DNA of 64,000 bases from an uncultured Oribacterium sp. (GTDB lineage Bacteria > Bacillota > Clostridia > Lachnospirales > Lachnospiraceae): NCBI GenBank assembly GCA_934270345.1, contig CAKQPT010000010.1:10596-74595 (forward strand), given 5' to 3'. The notes beneath the pieces are model-generated. The model was not told the DNA's origin and did not search any database. It worked only from the letters and a program-made list of their open reading frames with translations. Shown one piece after another: positions 42,468 to 50,351 of the stretch. How positions within the stretch are numbered: the stretch's first letter is position 1; every line of letters starts with the position of its first letter. The position numbers were made by a program, and so were the translations under genes.

Positions 42468-43122
42468 GGTGTTGAGAAAATACGGGAAGGTTCGCGAGAG
42501 GATCAGCCGGGATATTCTGGTGCCGGCAGAGATGCCGCTTCATAATCTGCATTATGCGATACAGAAGGCGTTCGGCTGGCAGAACAGCCATTTGCATCAT
42601 TTTACATATGAAGATGAGCTTCTCGAGAACTTGTTTGGAGGGAAGTTTATATCCTGGGTTCCATTCTGTGGGCTGTATTTTCGCTTTCCGAGTGAGGACT
42701 TCGACGATCTTTACTGGGACGATGATTATGAAGAGGGCTATAGCGTGAAGTCGTGGCTAAGGTCGAAATATACCGGACCGTACTACTATGGTGGAAACAG
42801 CGAGCACTATCTGGCAGCACAGCTGGCGGCGAGATTCTTTCTGCAGGAGAACAGGACGGTGAAGATCACCGTGGTCGAGGAAGTGGAAGGAGAGCTGAAA
42901 GACCAGGTGCTGGAGACGGAGCGGCCGATCTGTGTGGCAGCGGATGGACTGCCGGTGATGGATGACGTAGGGGGGATACGCGGGTACTGTGAGCTGCTGA
43001 AGGTAGTGAAGGGAAAAGAAGAGAGCAGCGTGAGTGCGTTTGAAAGTAAGGAAGATGCGAAGGATTGGGCACGCATGATGGGATGGACAGGAAGGATGAG
43101 CAAGGCGGAGAATATACTGTGA
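42391..43122 (+). CDS. Plasmid pRiA4b ORF-3-family protein
   Basis: ATG 42391 gives 243 residues starting MEEMRDGKVLKLHLEL. ISRDILVPAEMPLHNLHYAI, QKAFGWQNSHLHHFTY and the YEDELLENLFGGK segment are typical of the pRiA4b_ORF3 family, common on plasmids and in accessory islands. The function of the family is not known. It overlaps the tail of the broken RhuM frame. No clear ribosome binding site other than purine-rich sequence. Confidence 0.72.
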   Translation: MEEMRDGKVLKLHLELMYELEEAQREVLRKYGKVRERISRDILVPAEMPLHNLHYAIQKAFGWQNSHLHHFTYEDELLENLFGGKFISWVPFCGLYFRFPSEDFDDLYWDDDYEEGYSVKSWLRSKYTGPYYYGGNSEHYLAAQLAARFFLQENRTVKITVVEEVEGELKDQVLETERPICVAADGLPVMDDVGGIRGYCELLKVVKGKEESSVSAFESKEDAKDWARMMGWTGRMSKAENIL

Positions 43123-43179
43123 TTCAGGTTCTGAAATGCTCTGAAATTTTGCAACATACATTGATTTGCAATCAAATAA

Positions 43180-43632
43180 ATGGTAAACTATCAATTGATA
43201 GTGAATGCGTTTGGAGGTGATGACATTTTTCTAAGTATGATATCTAAGGAATCTGAGGTTGCAGATTTCCTTGAGCGTTTAAAAGGGATTTTGGAAAAAG
43301 ACGATTTTAATGTGGATCAAAATCTGATTTTAATTCAGAAGAAGAAACCGCATGATGAGGAACACTCAACACCATATACGCTTGTGGATTTGGAGTATGA
43401 TTTAGAGGATGTTATTGCACGACTAAAAGAGTTGACTATATCGGAATATTCAGAAACAAAAATTGATAAGGATAATTTAGATCCTCCGTTGCTATTCGTT
43501 TTTGGAAAGGATATTAACAGAAAGCTTGTATATGTGAAGTTGAAGATTAAGGAAAGCGATAATCAAGGGCGATGCATTCTATGCGTGTCATTCCATTATG
43601 CTAAAGATAAGATGAATTTCCCTTATGCATAG
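43180..43632 (+). CDS. Probable toxin, MqsR-like, of a Panacea-type toxin-antitoxin pair
   Basis: This 150-residue protein lies 25 bases before a Zn-finger/HTH/Panacea antitoxin-like gene. The C-terminal half has VIARLKELTISEYSET, then LVYVKLKIKES and ILCVSFHYAK. This order resembles the MqsR toxin fold, in which a ...VYLKL...VSF ending is typical. The N-terminal 50 residues do not resemble it. MqsR is a ribosome-independent mRNA interferase cutting at GCU. The assignment rests on weak similarity plus gene context and could be a different toxin fold. Confidence 0.5.
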   Translation: MVNYQLIVNAFGGDDIFLSMISKESEVADFLERLKGILEKDDFNVDQNLILIQKKKPHDEEHSTPYTLVDLEYDLEDVIARLKELTISEYSETKIDKDNLDPPLLFVFGKDINRKLVYVKLKIKESDNQGRCILCVSFHYAKDKMNFPYA

Positions 43633-43657
43633 ATGGAAATGAAAAGGAGGAGGAACG

Positions 43658-44704
43658 ATGGAGGGCAGCACACTTATTAGGAAGATTCATATGGTATGTC
43701 CGCTATGCGATAAAACGCACGAAGTTGAAGAAAGAAGAAGGTTAGCGGCGATCACCATCAAGGGCGATAAAGTGTCATATGAAGAAAGATTTTTATACTG
43801 CGTAAATGTAGATGAAGCTGAAAATGAATTTGAGACTGGTTCTATGGCAAATGAAAATTTGCTAAATGCCAGAAATGCCTACAGAGTTAAACATGGTTTA
43901 CTTACTTCTGAGGAAATTGTGGCAATACGAGAAAACTATGGCCTCTCACAAGTGGACCTGGCGCGATTGCTTGGATGGGGGGAGGCAACCATTTCCCGAT
44001 ACGAAAGCAAAGCTATACAGGATGAAGCTTATGACACGATGCTTCGGTTGATAAAAGATAATCCACTTGCTGCATTAGAGTTCTTAAAGAAAAATGCAGA
44101 TAAGTTTTCTGCTATAAAAAGATTAGAAATTCGAAGCAAAATAGTTGAAAAGTTAGATACCTATGGAAAGGAATTTCTGGCTAGACAAGCCTTCGAAGCA
44201 GAATATGCTTCGTTTGACACCAAATGCGATTCGAATGGATTTGTATTACTTAATATAGATAAACTTGAAGCAATGATATCTTATATTGCTGAAAGAGTAT
44301 CTCATCTATATAAAGTAAAACTCATGAAAATGCTGTGGTATGCGGATTCGTTGTCCTTTAAATCAAGCGGTTTGGCAATGTCAGGAATGGTATATCGGCA
44401 TGAAACGATGGGGGCATTGCCTATAGGACACTATGCTTTGATGAACCTGGAACGCTTAAATGTTCGAGAAGAAGCTTGCGGTGATTATGACTATATGCTT
44501 CATATTTATCCGACTTTAGATATGGATTACTCGATTCTCACGAAGGAGGATAAAAAAATTCTGGATGCAGTGGTTGATAAATTTAAGGATTATAAGTCAA
44601 AGGCCATCATTGATTATATGCATGAAGAAATAGCTTATACACAAACCGGACAGGGAGATATTATCCCATTTAGTCTTGCGAAAGAGATAAGGGATTTTCT
44701 TTGA
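43658..44704 (+). CDS. Antitoxin-like protein: YgiT/MqsA zinc finger, HTH and Panacea (DUF4065) domain
   Basis: This 348-residue protein has three parts. Residues about 12-60 are a YgiT/MqsA-type zinc finger (MVCPLCDKTHEVEE), with the second Cys pair reduced to one Cys. Residues about 80-130 form an XRE helix-turn-helix (GLSQVDLARLLGWGEATISR, YESKAIQDEA). Residues about 195-345 form the Panacea/SocA domain (LMKMLWYADSLSFK, GMVYRHETMGALPIGH), a chaperone-like module known to neutralise many unrelated toxins. It has a strong AAAAGGAGGAGG ribosome binding site, suggesting antitoxin in excess. Placed after its probable toxin. Confidence 0.82.
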   Translation: MEGSTLIRKIHMVCPLCDKTHEVEERRRLAAITIKGDKVSYEERFLYCVNVDEAENEFETGSMANENLLNARNAYRVKHGLLTSEEIVAIRENYGLSQVDLARLLGWGEATISRYESKAIQDEAYDTMLRLIKDNPLAALEFLKKNADKFSAIKRLEIRSKIVEKLDTYGKEFLARQAFEAEYASFDTKCDSNGFVLLNIDKLEAMISYIAERVSHLYKVKLMKMLWYADSLSFKSSGLAMSGMVYRHETMGALPIGHYALMNLERLNVREEACGDYDYMLHIYPTLDMDYSILTKEDKKILDAVVDKFKDYKSKAIIDYMHEEIAYTQTGQGDIIPFSLAKEIRDFL

Positions 44705-44861
44705 GCGTTAGTAAGAGTTTACGGTGACAACACAGTGAATCAATTGTGCGAAGTAATCATAAGGGCTTTTGATTTTGATAGTGAGCATCTCTATGAATTC
44801 TGTATGCGGATGGAATGGAGACGGATACCCAGTGCATGGCTACGTGAAAGGAGCGACAGCG

Positions 44862-46529
44862 ATGAGGACACTGAATATTCCTGTTGGCGTTTCGGATTTT
44901 GAGAAAATTCGTAACGGTGATTTTTATTATATAGACAAATCTGGTTTGATTAAGAATGTTTTGAAAGAACAGGCGGAAGTGACGCTGATCACGCGTCCTC
45001 GGCGCTTCGGTAAGACGCTGGGCATGAGTATGCTGGAAAACTTTTTCGACATCCGGAAGGACAGTAGAGCGCTGTTTGAGGGGCTGGAGATTGCGAGGGA
45101 TCAGGCGCTGTGCGATGCGTGGATGAATCAGTATCCGACGATTTTTGTTTCGTTTCGGCAGGTGGATGGTCTTGATTTCACCGGGGCATACGATATGCTC
45201 ACCTGGGTCATCTCGGAACTGTATAAAAAGCATCGCTATCTGCTGGACAGCGACAGAATCGGTACCAGTGATAAGGAGATCGCGAAGCAGCTGGAATGGG
45301 GACAGGCTTCCTTGAAAGACACGAAAGGAAGTCTGCTGCTACTTACCAGGATGATGCAGCAGCACTATGGCAAACCGGTGATTCTCCTGATCGATGAGTA
45401 TGATGTTCCGGTGGCCAAGGCAAACAGTAACGGATACTATGCGGAAATGCTGGATGTCATGAAGGGCTTACTGCAGGCTCTGAAGGACAATCAGGCGCTT
45501 CAATTTGCAGTGGTGACAGGCTGCCTGAAGATTGCGAAAGAAAGCATCTTTACGGGCACCAATAATTTTGTGTCCGATACGATTACGAACTCTCGTCTGA
45601 ATGAGTATTTCGGCTTCGTGCAGAGTGAAGTGGACCAGTTGCTGAAGGATGCGGGTGTGACGGAACAGGCGGACAGCATTCGGAGATGGTATGATGGCTA
45701 TCATTTCGGAGACTTCGATGTCTACTGTCCGTGGGATGTGATGAATTATATGCTGGAGCTGCAGCGCGATCCGAAGGCGAAGCCGATCAGCTACTGGAAG
45801 AACACCAGTGACAATGCGATCATCCGTTCCTTTATCGACTATGCAGGCAGTACGATCACAAACAAACTTGAAATCTTAATGGCTGGTGGCTGCATCGTTC
45901 AGCGAGTGGATGAAAACCTGACGTACGACTACCTGCACGCTTCAGAAGATAACCTCTGGAGCACACTCTACCTGACAGGATATCTGACGCGGGCACGTGA
46001 AGCGGATTATAAGGGTGAAGTTCCAGATGGCATGGTTGCGCTGATGATTCCGAATGCAGAGATCCGGGAGATCTTCGAGACGACCGTCATCCGCTGGTTT
46101 GATGACAGCACGAAGAAGTGGAATCGAAGTGCGCTGTTTGATGCCGTCTGGAGTGGTGACAGTGGAAGCATAACGAAAGAGATGAATGCCCTGCTACGGC
46201 GTACCATCAGCTACCATGACTATCGCGAGGACTTCTACCACGCGTTCCTGGCGGGTATCTTCACAGGGGCTGGATACATGGTGGATTCGAACAAAGAGCA
46301 TGGAGAAGGCCGCAGCGATGTGGTCGTCTATGATCCGGTGAATGCACGCGTCGCTATCTTTGAAGCGAAGTACACGAAGACCATGGAAAATCTGGAAAGA
46401 GAGTGCGATATGGCATTACAGCAGATCGATGATCGGATGTATGCTGCGGAATACGAGGACGACTACGACCAGATTCTCTGCTATGGGATTTCGTTCTTCC
46501 GGAAACGTTGCATGGTGAAGAAAAAATGA
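44862..46529 (+). CDS. AAA-ATPase-like/PD-(D/E)XK nuclease-family protein
   Basis: ATG 44862 is used: AAAGGAG lies upstream and the family N-terminus LNIPVGVSDFEKIR follows. The protein has 555 residues. The AAA-ATPase_like part has RPRRFGKTLGMSML as Walker A near 45-55 and VILLIDEYDVPVAKA as Walker B near 180. The C-terminal PD-(D/E)XK domain has RSDVVVYD...AIFEAKY near 510-525 with the D and ExK residues. Such proteins are abundant and multi-copy in gut anaerobes; function unknown, perhaps linked to mobile DNA. In the 157-bp gap before it, codons from 44748 read RAFDFDSEHLYEF, possibly a relic of a pRiA4b-like gene. Confidence 0.82.
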   Translation: MRTLNIPVGVSDFEKIRNGDFYYIDKSGLIKNVLKEQAEVTLITRPRRFGKTLGMSMLENFFDIRKDSRALFEGLEIARDQALCDAWMNQYPTIFVSFRQVDGLDFTGAYDMLTWVISELYKKHRYLLDSDRIGTSDKEIAKQLEWGQASLKDTKGSLLLLTRMMQQHYGKPVILLIDEYDVPVAKANSNGYYAEMLDVMKGLLQALKDNQALQFAVVTGCLKIAKESIFTGTNNFVSDTITNSRLNEYFGFVQSEVDQLLKDAGVTEQADSIRRWYDGYHFGDFDVYCPWDVMNYMLELQRDPKAKPISYWKNTSDNAIIRSFIDYAGSTITNKLEILMAGGCIVQRVDENLTYDYLHASEDNLWSTLYLTGYLTRAREADYKGEVPDGMVALMIPNAEIREIFETTVIRWFDDSTKKWNRSALFDAVWSGDSGSITKEMNALLRRTISYHDYREDFYHAFLAGIFTGAGYMVDSNKEHGEGRSDVVVYDPVNARVAIFEAKYTKTMENLERECDMALQQIDDRMYAAEYEDDYDQILCYGISFFRKRCMVKKK

Positions 46530-46605
46530 TGATCGGGGAGTCGGATGATCTTGTGAGCTGCCGGTGTATCGCTGATTTTACAAGCAACATCACCTCACCC
46601 GAAGA

Positions 46606-46636
46606 TTGACAATTATCCGAGATGTGTTACTATAAT
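46606..46636 (+). promoter_or_regulatory. Consensus-box promoter upstream of manA
   Basis: A perfect TTGACA (46606-46611) and TATAAT (46631-46636) are separated by 19 bases, two more than optimal. Confidence 0.65.
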
Positions 46637-46665
46637 CCCACACGTGAAATTGATAACTGTTTATT

Positions 46666-46699
46666 AGAGCCGTGCGTACAGCATGGCTCTCATTTTTTG
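46666..46699 (+). terminator. Terminator-like attenuator between promoter and manA start
   Basis: AGAGCCGTGC-GTACA-GCATGGCTCT (one G-T pair) is followed by CATTTTTTG. It lies after the promoter and ends 4 bases before the chosen manA ATG, so it would cut most transcripts short unless opened. Confidence 0.65.
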
Positions 46700-46703
46700 T
46701 AGT

Positions 46704-47837
46704 ATGCAAGTGAAAAACAGACCTTTCCTCCTGTCGCCGGCGGCCAAGGATTATATCTGGGGCGGTACGCGGCTGCGCGAGGAGTATAATAAACATATTG
46801 ATGTGACGCCGCTGGCGGAGACCTGGGAGTGCTCGACGCATCCGGACGGGCCATCGCGGGTGGCGAGTGGTGTATTTTCGGGCGAGAAGCTCGTGGATGT
46901 GCTTCGTGCGCATCCGGAGCTCATCGGGACGCATCCGAAGACGGACGGCGAGGGCGGCCTGCCGGTGCTGATCAAGTTTATCGATGCGGCGCGGGATCTG
47001 TCGGTGCAGGTGCATCCGAGTGACGAGTACGCGCGGACGCATGAGCACGGGCAGCTCGGGAAAACCGAGATGTGGTATGTGCTCGAAGCGGCGCCGGGGG
47101 CGAGTCTCGTCTATGGCTTCCGCCAGGACCTTACAAGGGCAATGCTGGCGGCTTCACTCGAGGACGACACGGTGGAGCAGTATCTCCAGAAGGTGGAAAT
47201 CCATCGCGGTGATGTCTTCCTGATCGAGTCCGGCACGGTGCATGCCATCGGCGCGGGTGCGATGATCGTGGAGATTCAGGAGAGCTCGAACCTTACCTAC
47301 CGTATGTATGACTATCATCGGCTCGGGAAGGACGGAAAACCACGTGAGCTGCACATCGCGAAGGCGCTGGACGTCGTGGATCTCCGGCAGAAGCCGTTGC
47401 CGGAGCAGCTGCAGCGTGAGCGTGAGGAACACGACGGCTACAGCGTGGAGCTCCTCGAGCAGTGCAAGTACTTCCGGACGGAGCGACTTCGCCTTGAGAC
47501 GATGCAGTCTGGAGGTCAGCCGGGGCAGGTTGGATCAGTGACAGCGGCACAGGAAATGTCGGTGGATGCACATGAAATAAATGTGGATAACACTTCTGCA
47601 GACATGGCGCAGGATGCATCATCACGGGGGACGACGGGCGAAAAAGCGGTGGAAGCCGTTCGCTTCTCGACGGGCCCGGCGTCCTTCGAGGTGCTGCTCT
47701 GTGTGGATGGCAGCGGAACGCTCAGCGGCGAGGATGTGGAGCTTTCGTTCCGGAAAGGCGACTGCATCTTCGTGCCGGCTGACAGCATTGGCCTCGAGAT
47801 CCGTGGACAGAGCGAGCTGCTGAAGGTGACGTGCTGA
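46704..47837 (+). CDS. manA: Mannose-6-phosphate isomerase, class I, with low-complexity insertion
   Basis: ATG 46704 starts NRPFLLSPAAKDYIWGGTRL, the family N-terminus. The protein has 377 residues. Zinc and active-site regions are LSVQVHPSDEYAR (Gln and His), GKTEMWYVLEA (Glu) and ESGTVHAIGAG (His). It interconverts mannose-6-P and fructose-6-P, feeding GDP-mannose and other sugar donors. Short Firmicutes ManA is about 315 residues; the excess is a Ser/Ala/Asp/Thr/Gln-rich insertion at about 267-318 before the last cupin strands (FEVLLCVDGSG). No Shine-Dalgarno sequence is present and a terminator-like hairpin abuts the start. Confidence 0.88.
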   Translation: MQVKNRPFLLSPAAKDYIWGGTRLREEYNKHIDVTPLAETWECSTHPDGPSRVASGVFSGEKLVDVLRAHPELIGTHPKTDGEGGLPVLIKFIDAARDLSVQVHPSDEYARTHEHGQLGKTEMWYVLEAAPGASLVYGFRQDLTRAMLAASLEDDTVEQYLQKVEIHRGDVFLIESGTVHAIGAGAMIVEIQESSNLTYRMYDYHRLGKDGKPRELHIAKALDVVDLRQKPLPEQLQREREEHDGYSVELLEQCKYFRTERLRLETMQSGGQPGQVGSVTAAQEMSVDAHEINVDNTSADMAQDASSRGTTGEKAVEAVRFSTGPASFEVLLCVDGSGTLSGEDVELSFRKGDCIFVPADSIGLEIRGQSELLKVTC

Positions 47838-47980
47838 GACCTGGCCGGCAGCAGCTTCTGTGAAAACGCTAGACGGATGCCGGAGCGGGCGGACCGCGTG
47901 AAGGGATGCTTTCTGGCGTGTCATCCGAGCGGGATGTTATAGATAAAAAGTGAATGAAAGCGGCGGAAGGAGAGCGTGAT

Positions 47981-49138
47981 ATGGCGAAATATGATTATCT
48001 GGTAGTGGGTGCCGGCCTGTACGGCGCGGTGTTTGCGCATGAGGCGCGGAAGGCGGGAAAGTCGGTGCTGGTGATCGATCGGCGGCCGAACATCGCCGGC
48101 AATGTCTATACGGAGGACGTGGAGGGCATCCATGTGCACAAGTATGGCGCGCACATCTTCCACACGAACGACACGGAGGTCTGGAACTACGTGCAGCAGT
48201 TCGCGACCTTCAACCGCTTCACGAATTCGCCGGTAGCGAACTACCACGGCGAGCTGTATTCGCTGCCGTTCAATATGTACACCTTCAACCGCATGTGGGG
48301 CGTGGTGACGCCGGAGGAAGCGGCGGCGAAGATCGACGAGCAGAAGCGGGATTACATCGCGCGGAAGCAGGCGGAGCGCGGGCTTGCGGCGGACGCGCCG
48401 TTTGAGCCGCAGAACCTCGAGGAGCAGGCGATTTCGCTGATCGGTGTGGATATTTACGAGAAGCTCATCAAGGGCTACACCGAGAAGCAGTGGGGCCGTC
48501 CGTGCACGGAACTCCCGTCCTTCATCATCAAGCGCCTGCCAGTGCGCCTCACCTTCGACAACAATTATTTTAACGCACTCTACCAGGGCATTCCGGTCGG
48601 GGGCTATACGCAGATGGTGGCGAACATGCTGGACGGCATCGAGGTGGAGCTCGGTGTGGATTACCTCGCGGAGAAGGCGAAGTATGATGCGCTCGCGGAG
48701 AAGGTGGTGTACACCGGTGCGATCGACGCGTACTTCGGCTACCAGCTCGGCACGCTCGAGTACCGTTCGGTGCGCTTCGAGACGGAGCTGCTCGATCAGC
48801 CGAATTTCCAGGGCAATGCGGCTGTCAACTACACCGATCGCGAGACGCCATGGACCCGGATCATCGAGCACAAGTGGTTCGAGTTCGGCAAGGACGCGGA
48901 GGGTCGGGACCTTCCGAAGACCGTGATCTCCCGCGAGTTTTCGAGCGAGTGGAAGCCGGGCGATGAGCCGTACTATCCGGTCAATGATGAGAAAAACGGC
49001 GCGCTCTATCAGGCGTATAAGAAGCTGGCAGACAGCGAGACGCGCGTGATTTTCGGCGGTCGCCTCGGCGAGTATAAGTACTATGACATGGATAAGGTGA
49101 TCGCATCGGCACTTGAGATGAGCCGTCGCGAGCTGTAA
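47981..49138 (+). CDS. glf: UDP-galactopyranose mutase, copy 2
   Basis: ATG 47981 follows GGAAGGAGAG; an upstream in-frame ATG at 47954 would add nine residues not present in copy 1. The 385-residue product is identical to that of 40323-41480. The first 159 bases carry 6 synonymous differences and the last 90 carry 9, while 911 bases between them are identical. That pattern suggests recent gene conversion between two older copies. This copy has the better ribosome binding site and sits with manA and an aldo/keto reductase in a GC-rich block, so it may be the native one. Confidence 0.95.
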   Translation: MAKYDYLVVGAGLYGAVFAHEARKAGKSVLVIDRRPNIAGNVYTEDVEGIHVHKYGAHIFHTNDTEVWNYVQQFATFNRFTNSPVANYHGELYSLPFNMYTFNRMWGVVTPEEAAAKIDEQKRDYIARKQAERGLAADAPFEPQNLEEQAISLIGVDIYEKLIKGYTEKQWGRPCTELPSFIIKRLPVRLTFDNNYFNALYQGIPVGGYTQMVANMLDGIEVELGVDYLAEKAKYDALAEKVVYTGAIDAYFGYQLGTLEYRSVRFETELLDQPNFQGNAAVNYTDRETPWTRIIEHKWFEFGKDAEGRDLPKTVISREFSSEWKPGDEPYYPVNDEKNGALYQAYKKLADSETRVIFGGRLGEYKYYDMDKVIASALEMSRREL

Positions 49139-49170
49139 AGGTTCTTGGTTTCTAAGAGGAGGAAGAAGAT

Positions 49171-50211
49171 ATGAGCGAGAAATACGTGGCCGCAGCAGGC
49201 CGTTACAGCGAGGAGGAGAAGCTCTACCGGCGTTGTGGAAAGTCGGGACTGAAGCTTCCGAAGGTTTCCCTGGGTCTCTGGCACAACTTCGGTACGGAGG
49301 CCGACATGGACGTGATGAAGTCGATGCTGTTTACGGCATTTGATCACGGCATCACCCACTTCGATCTGGCGAACAACTACGGCCCGGAGCCGGGTGCGGC
49401 AGAGGAGAACTTCGGAAAGATCCTGAGCTCGGATCTTCGTCCGTACCGTGATGAGATGATCATCTCTTCGAAGGCAGGTTTTACCATGTGGGACGGCCCT
49501 TACGGTGACTGGGGCTCCCGCAAGTATCTGATGGCATCACTCGATCAGTCGTTGAAGCGCATGCAGCTCGATTATGTGGATATCTTCTATCATCATCGGA
49601 TGGACCCGGAGACCCCGCTCGAGGAGACCATCATGGCGCTCGACCAGATCGTACGCTCCGGGAAGGCACTGTATGTCGGCATCTCAAATTACGACGGCCC
49701 GCACGCAGCTGAGGCGCGGAAGCTGGCCCGGGAGATCCACCTGCCGCTCATCATCAACCAGAACCGCTACTCGATTCTGGACCGCACCATCGAGAAGAAC
49801 GGACTCAAGGACTTTGCCCGCGAGGATGATATGGGCGTCATCTGCTTCTCGCCGCTCGCCCAGGGCATGCTGTCCGAGAAGTATCTGAAGGGCATCCCTT
49901 CCGATTCCCGTATCGCGAAGGACGGCCGCTTCCTCCATGCAGACGACCTCAAGCCAGAGAAGATGGAGGGCATCCGTCGCCTCGACGAGATCGCGAAGCG
50001 CCGCGGTCAGACGCTCCCGCAGATGGCTCTCGCCTGGGACCTCCGCGATCCAGAGATCACCTCGGTGCTGATCGGCGCATCGAAGCCGCAGCAGATCCTC
50101 GAGAACCTCGGTGCCATCGAGAACACCAGCTTCTCCGCAGAAGAGCTGCGTGAGATCGACGAGATCCAGGCATCCATCGCCGGCGAACTCGACGCGAGAA
50201 GACATGTGTGA
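49171..50211 (+). CDS. Aldo/keto reductase (Gpr/YghZ-like)
   Basis: This 346-residue TIM-barrel protein begins YRRCGKSGLKLPKVSLGLWHNFG. Catalytic residues are visible as FDLANNYG (Asp and Tyr), SSKAGF (Lys) and DIFYHHRMD (His). The group is related to E. coli YghZ, an NADPH-dependent L-glyceraldehyde-3-phosphate/methylglyoxal reductase. The ribosome binding site AGGAGGAAG is good. It lies 32 bases after glf and probably shares its transcript. Confidence 0.88.
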   Translation: MSEKYVAAAGRYSEEEKLYRRCGKSGLKLPKVSLGLWHNFGTEADMDVMKSMLFTAFDHGITHFDLANNYGPEPGAAEENFGKILSSDLRPYRDEMIISSKAGFTMWDGPYGDWGSRKYLMASLDQSLKRMQLDYVDIFYHHRMDPETPLEETIMALDQIVRSGKALYVGISNYDGPHAAEARKLAREIHLPLIINQNRYSILDRTIEKNGLKDFAREDDMGVICFSPLAQGMLSEKYLKGIPSDSRIAKDGRFLHADDLKPEKMEGIRRLDEIAKRRGQTLPQMALAWDLRDPEITSVLIGASKPQQILENLGAIENTSFSAEELREIDEIQASIAGELDARRHV

Positions 50212-50285
50212 GCTGTCCTTGAAACGGAAGGCGGATGGTGCAGAAGGCTCGGAATGAGCGACGGGCATCATGGATAGAAAAAAAC

Positions 50286-50320
50286 AAACGGCAGAGGGAT
50301 TTCCCTCTGCCGTTTCTAGT
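50286..50320. terminator. Bidirectional terminator between convergent genes
   Basis: AAACGGCAGAGGGA pairs perfectly with TCCCTCTGCCGTTT around two bases, with an A run on the left and T-rich sequence on the right. It separates the aldo/keto reductase from the oppositely read UroD-like gene. Confidence 0.9.
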
Positions 50321-50351
50321 TGAATTACCTGTTGCGTCAGCCTTACATGCA

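Noticed and set aside
47921..48871. Long minus-strand frame opposite glf copy 2, and its twin opposite copy 1
   Set aside because: Both mirror a certain enzyme gene and have no ribosome site or recognisable domain.
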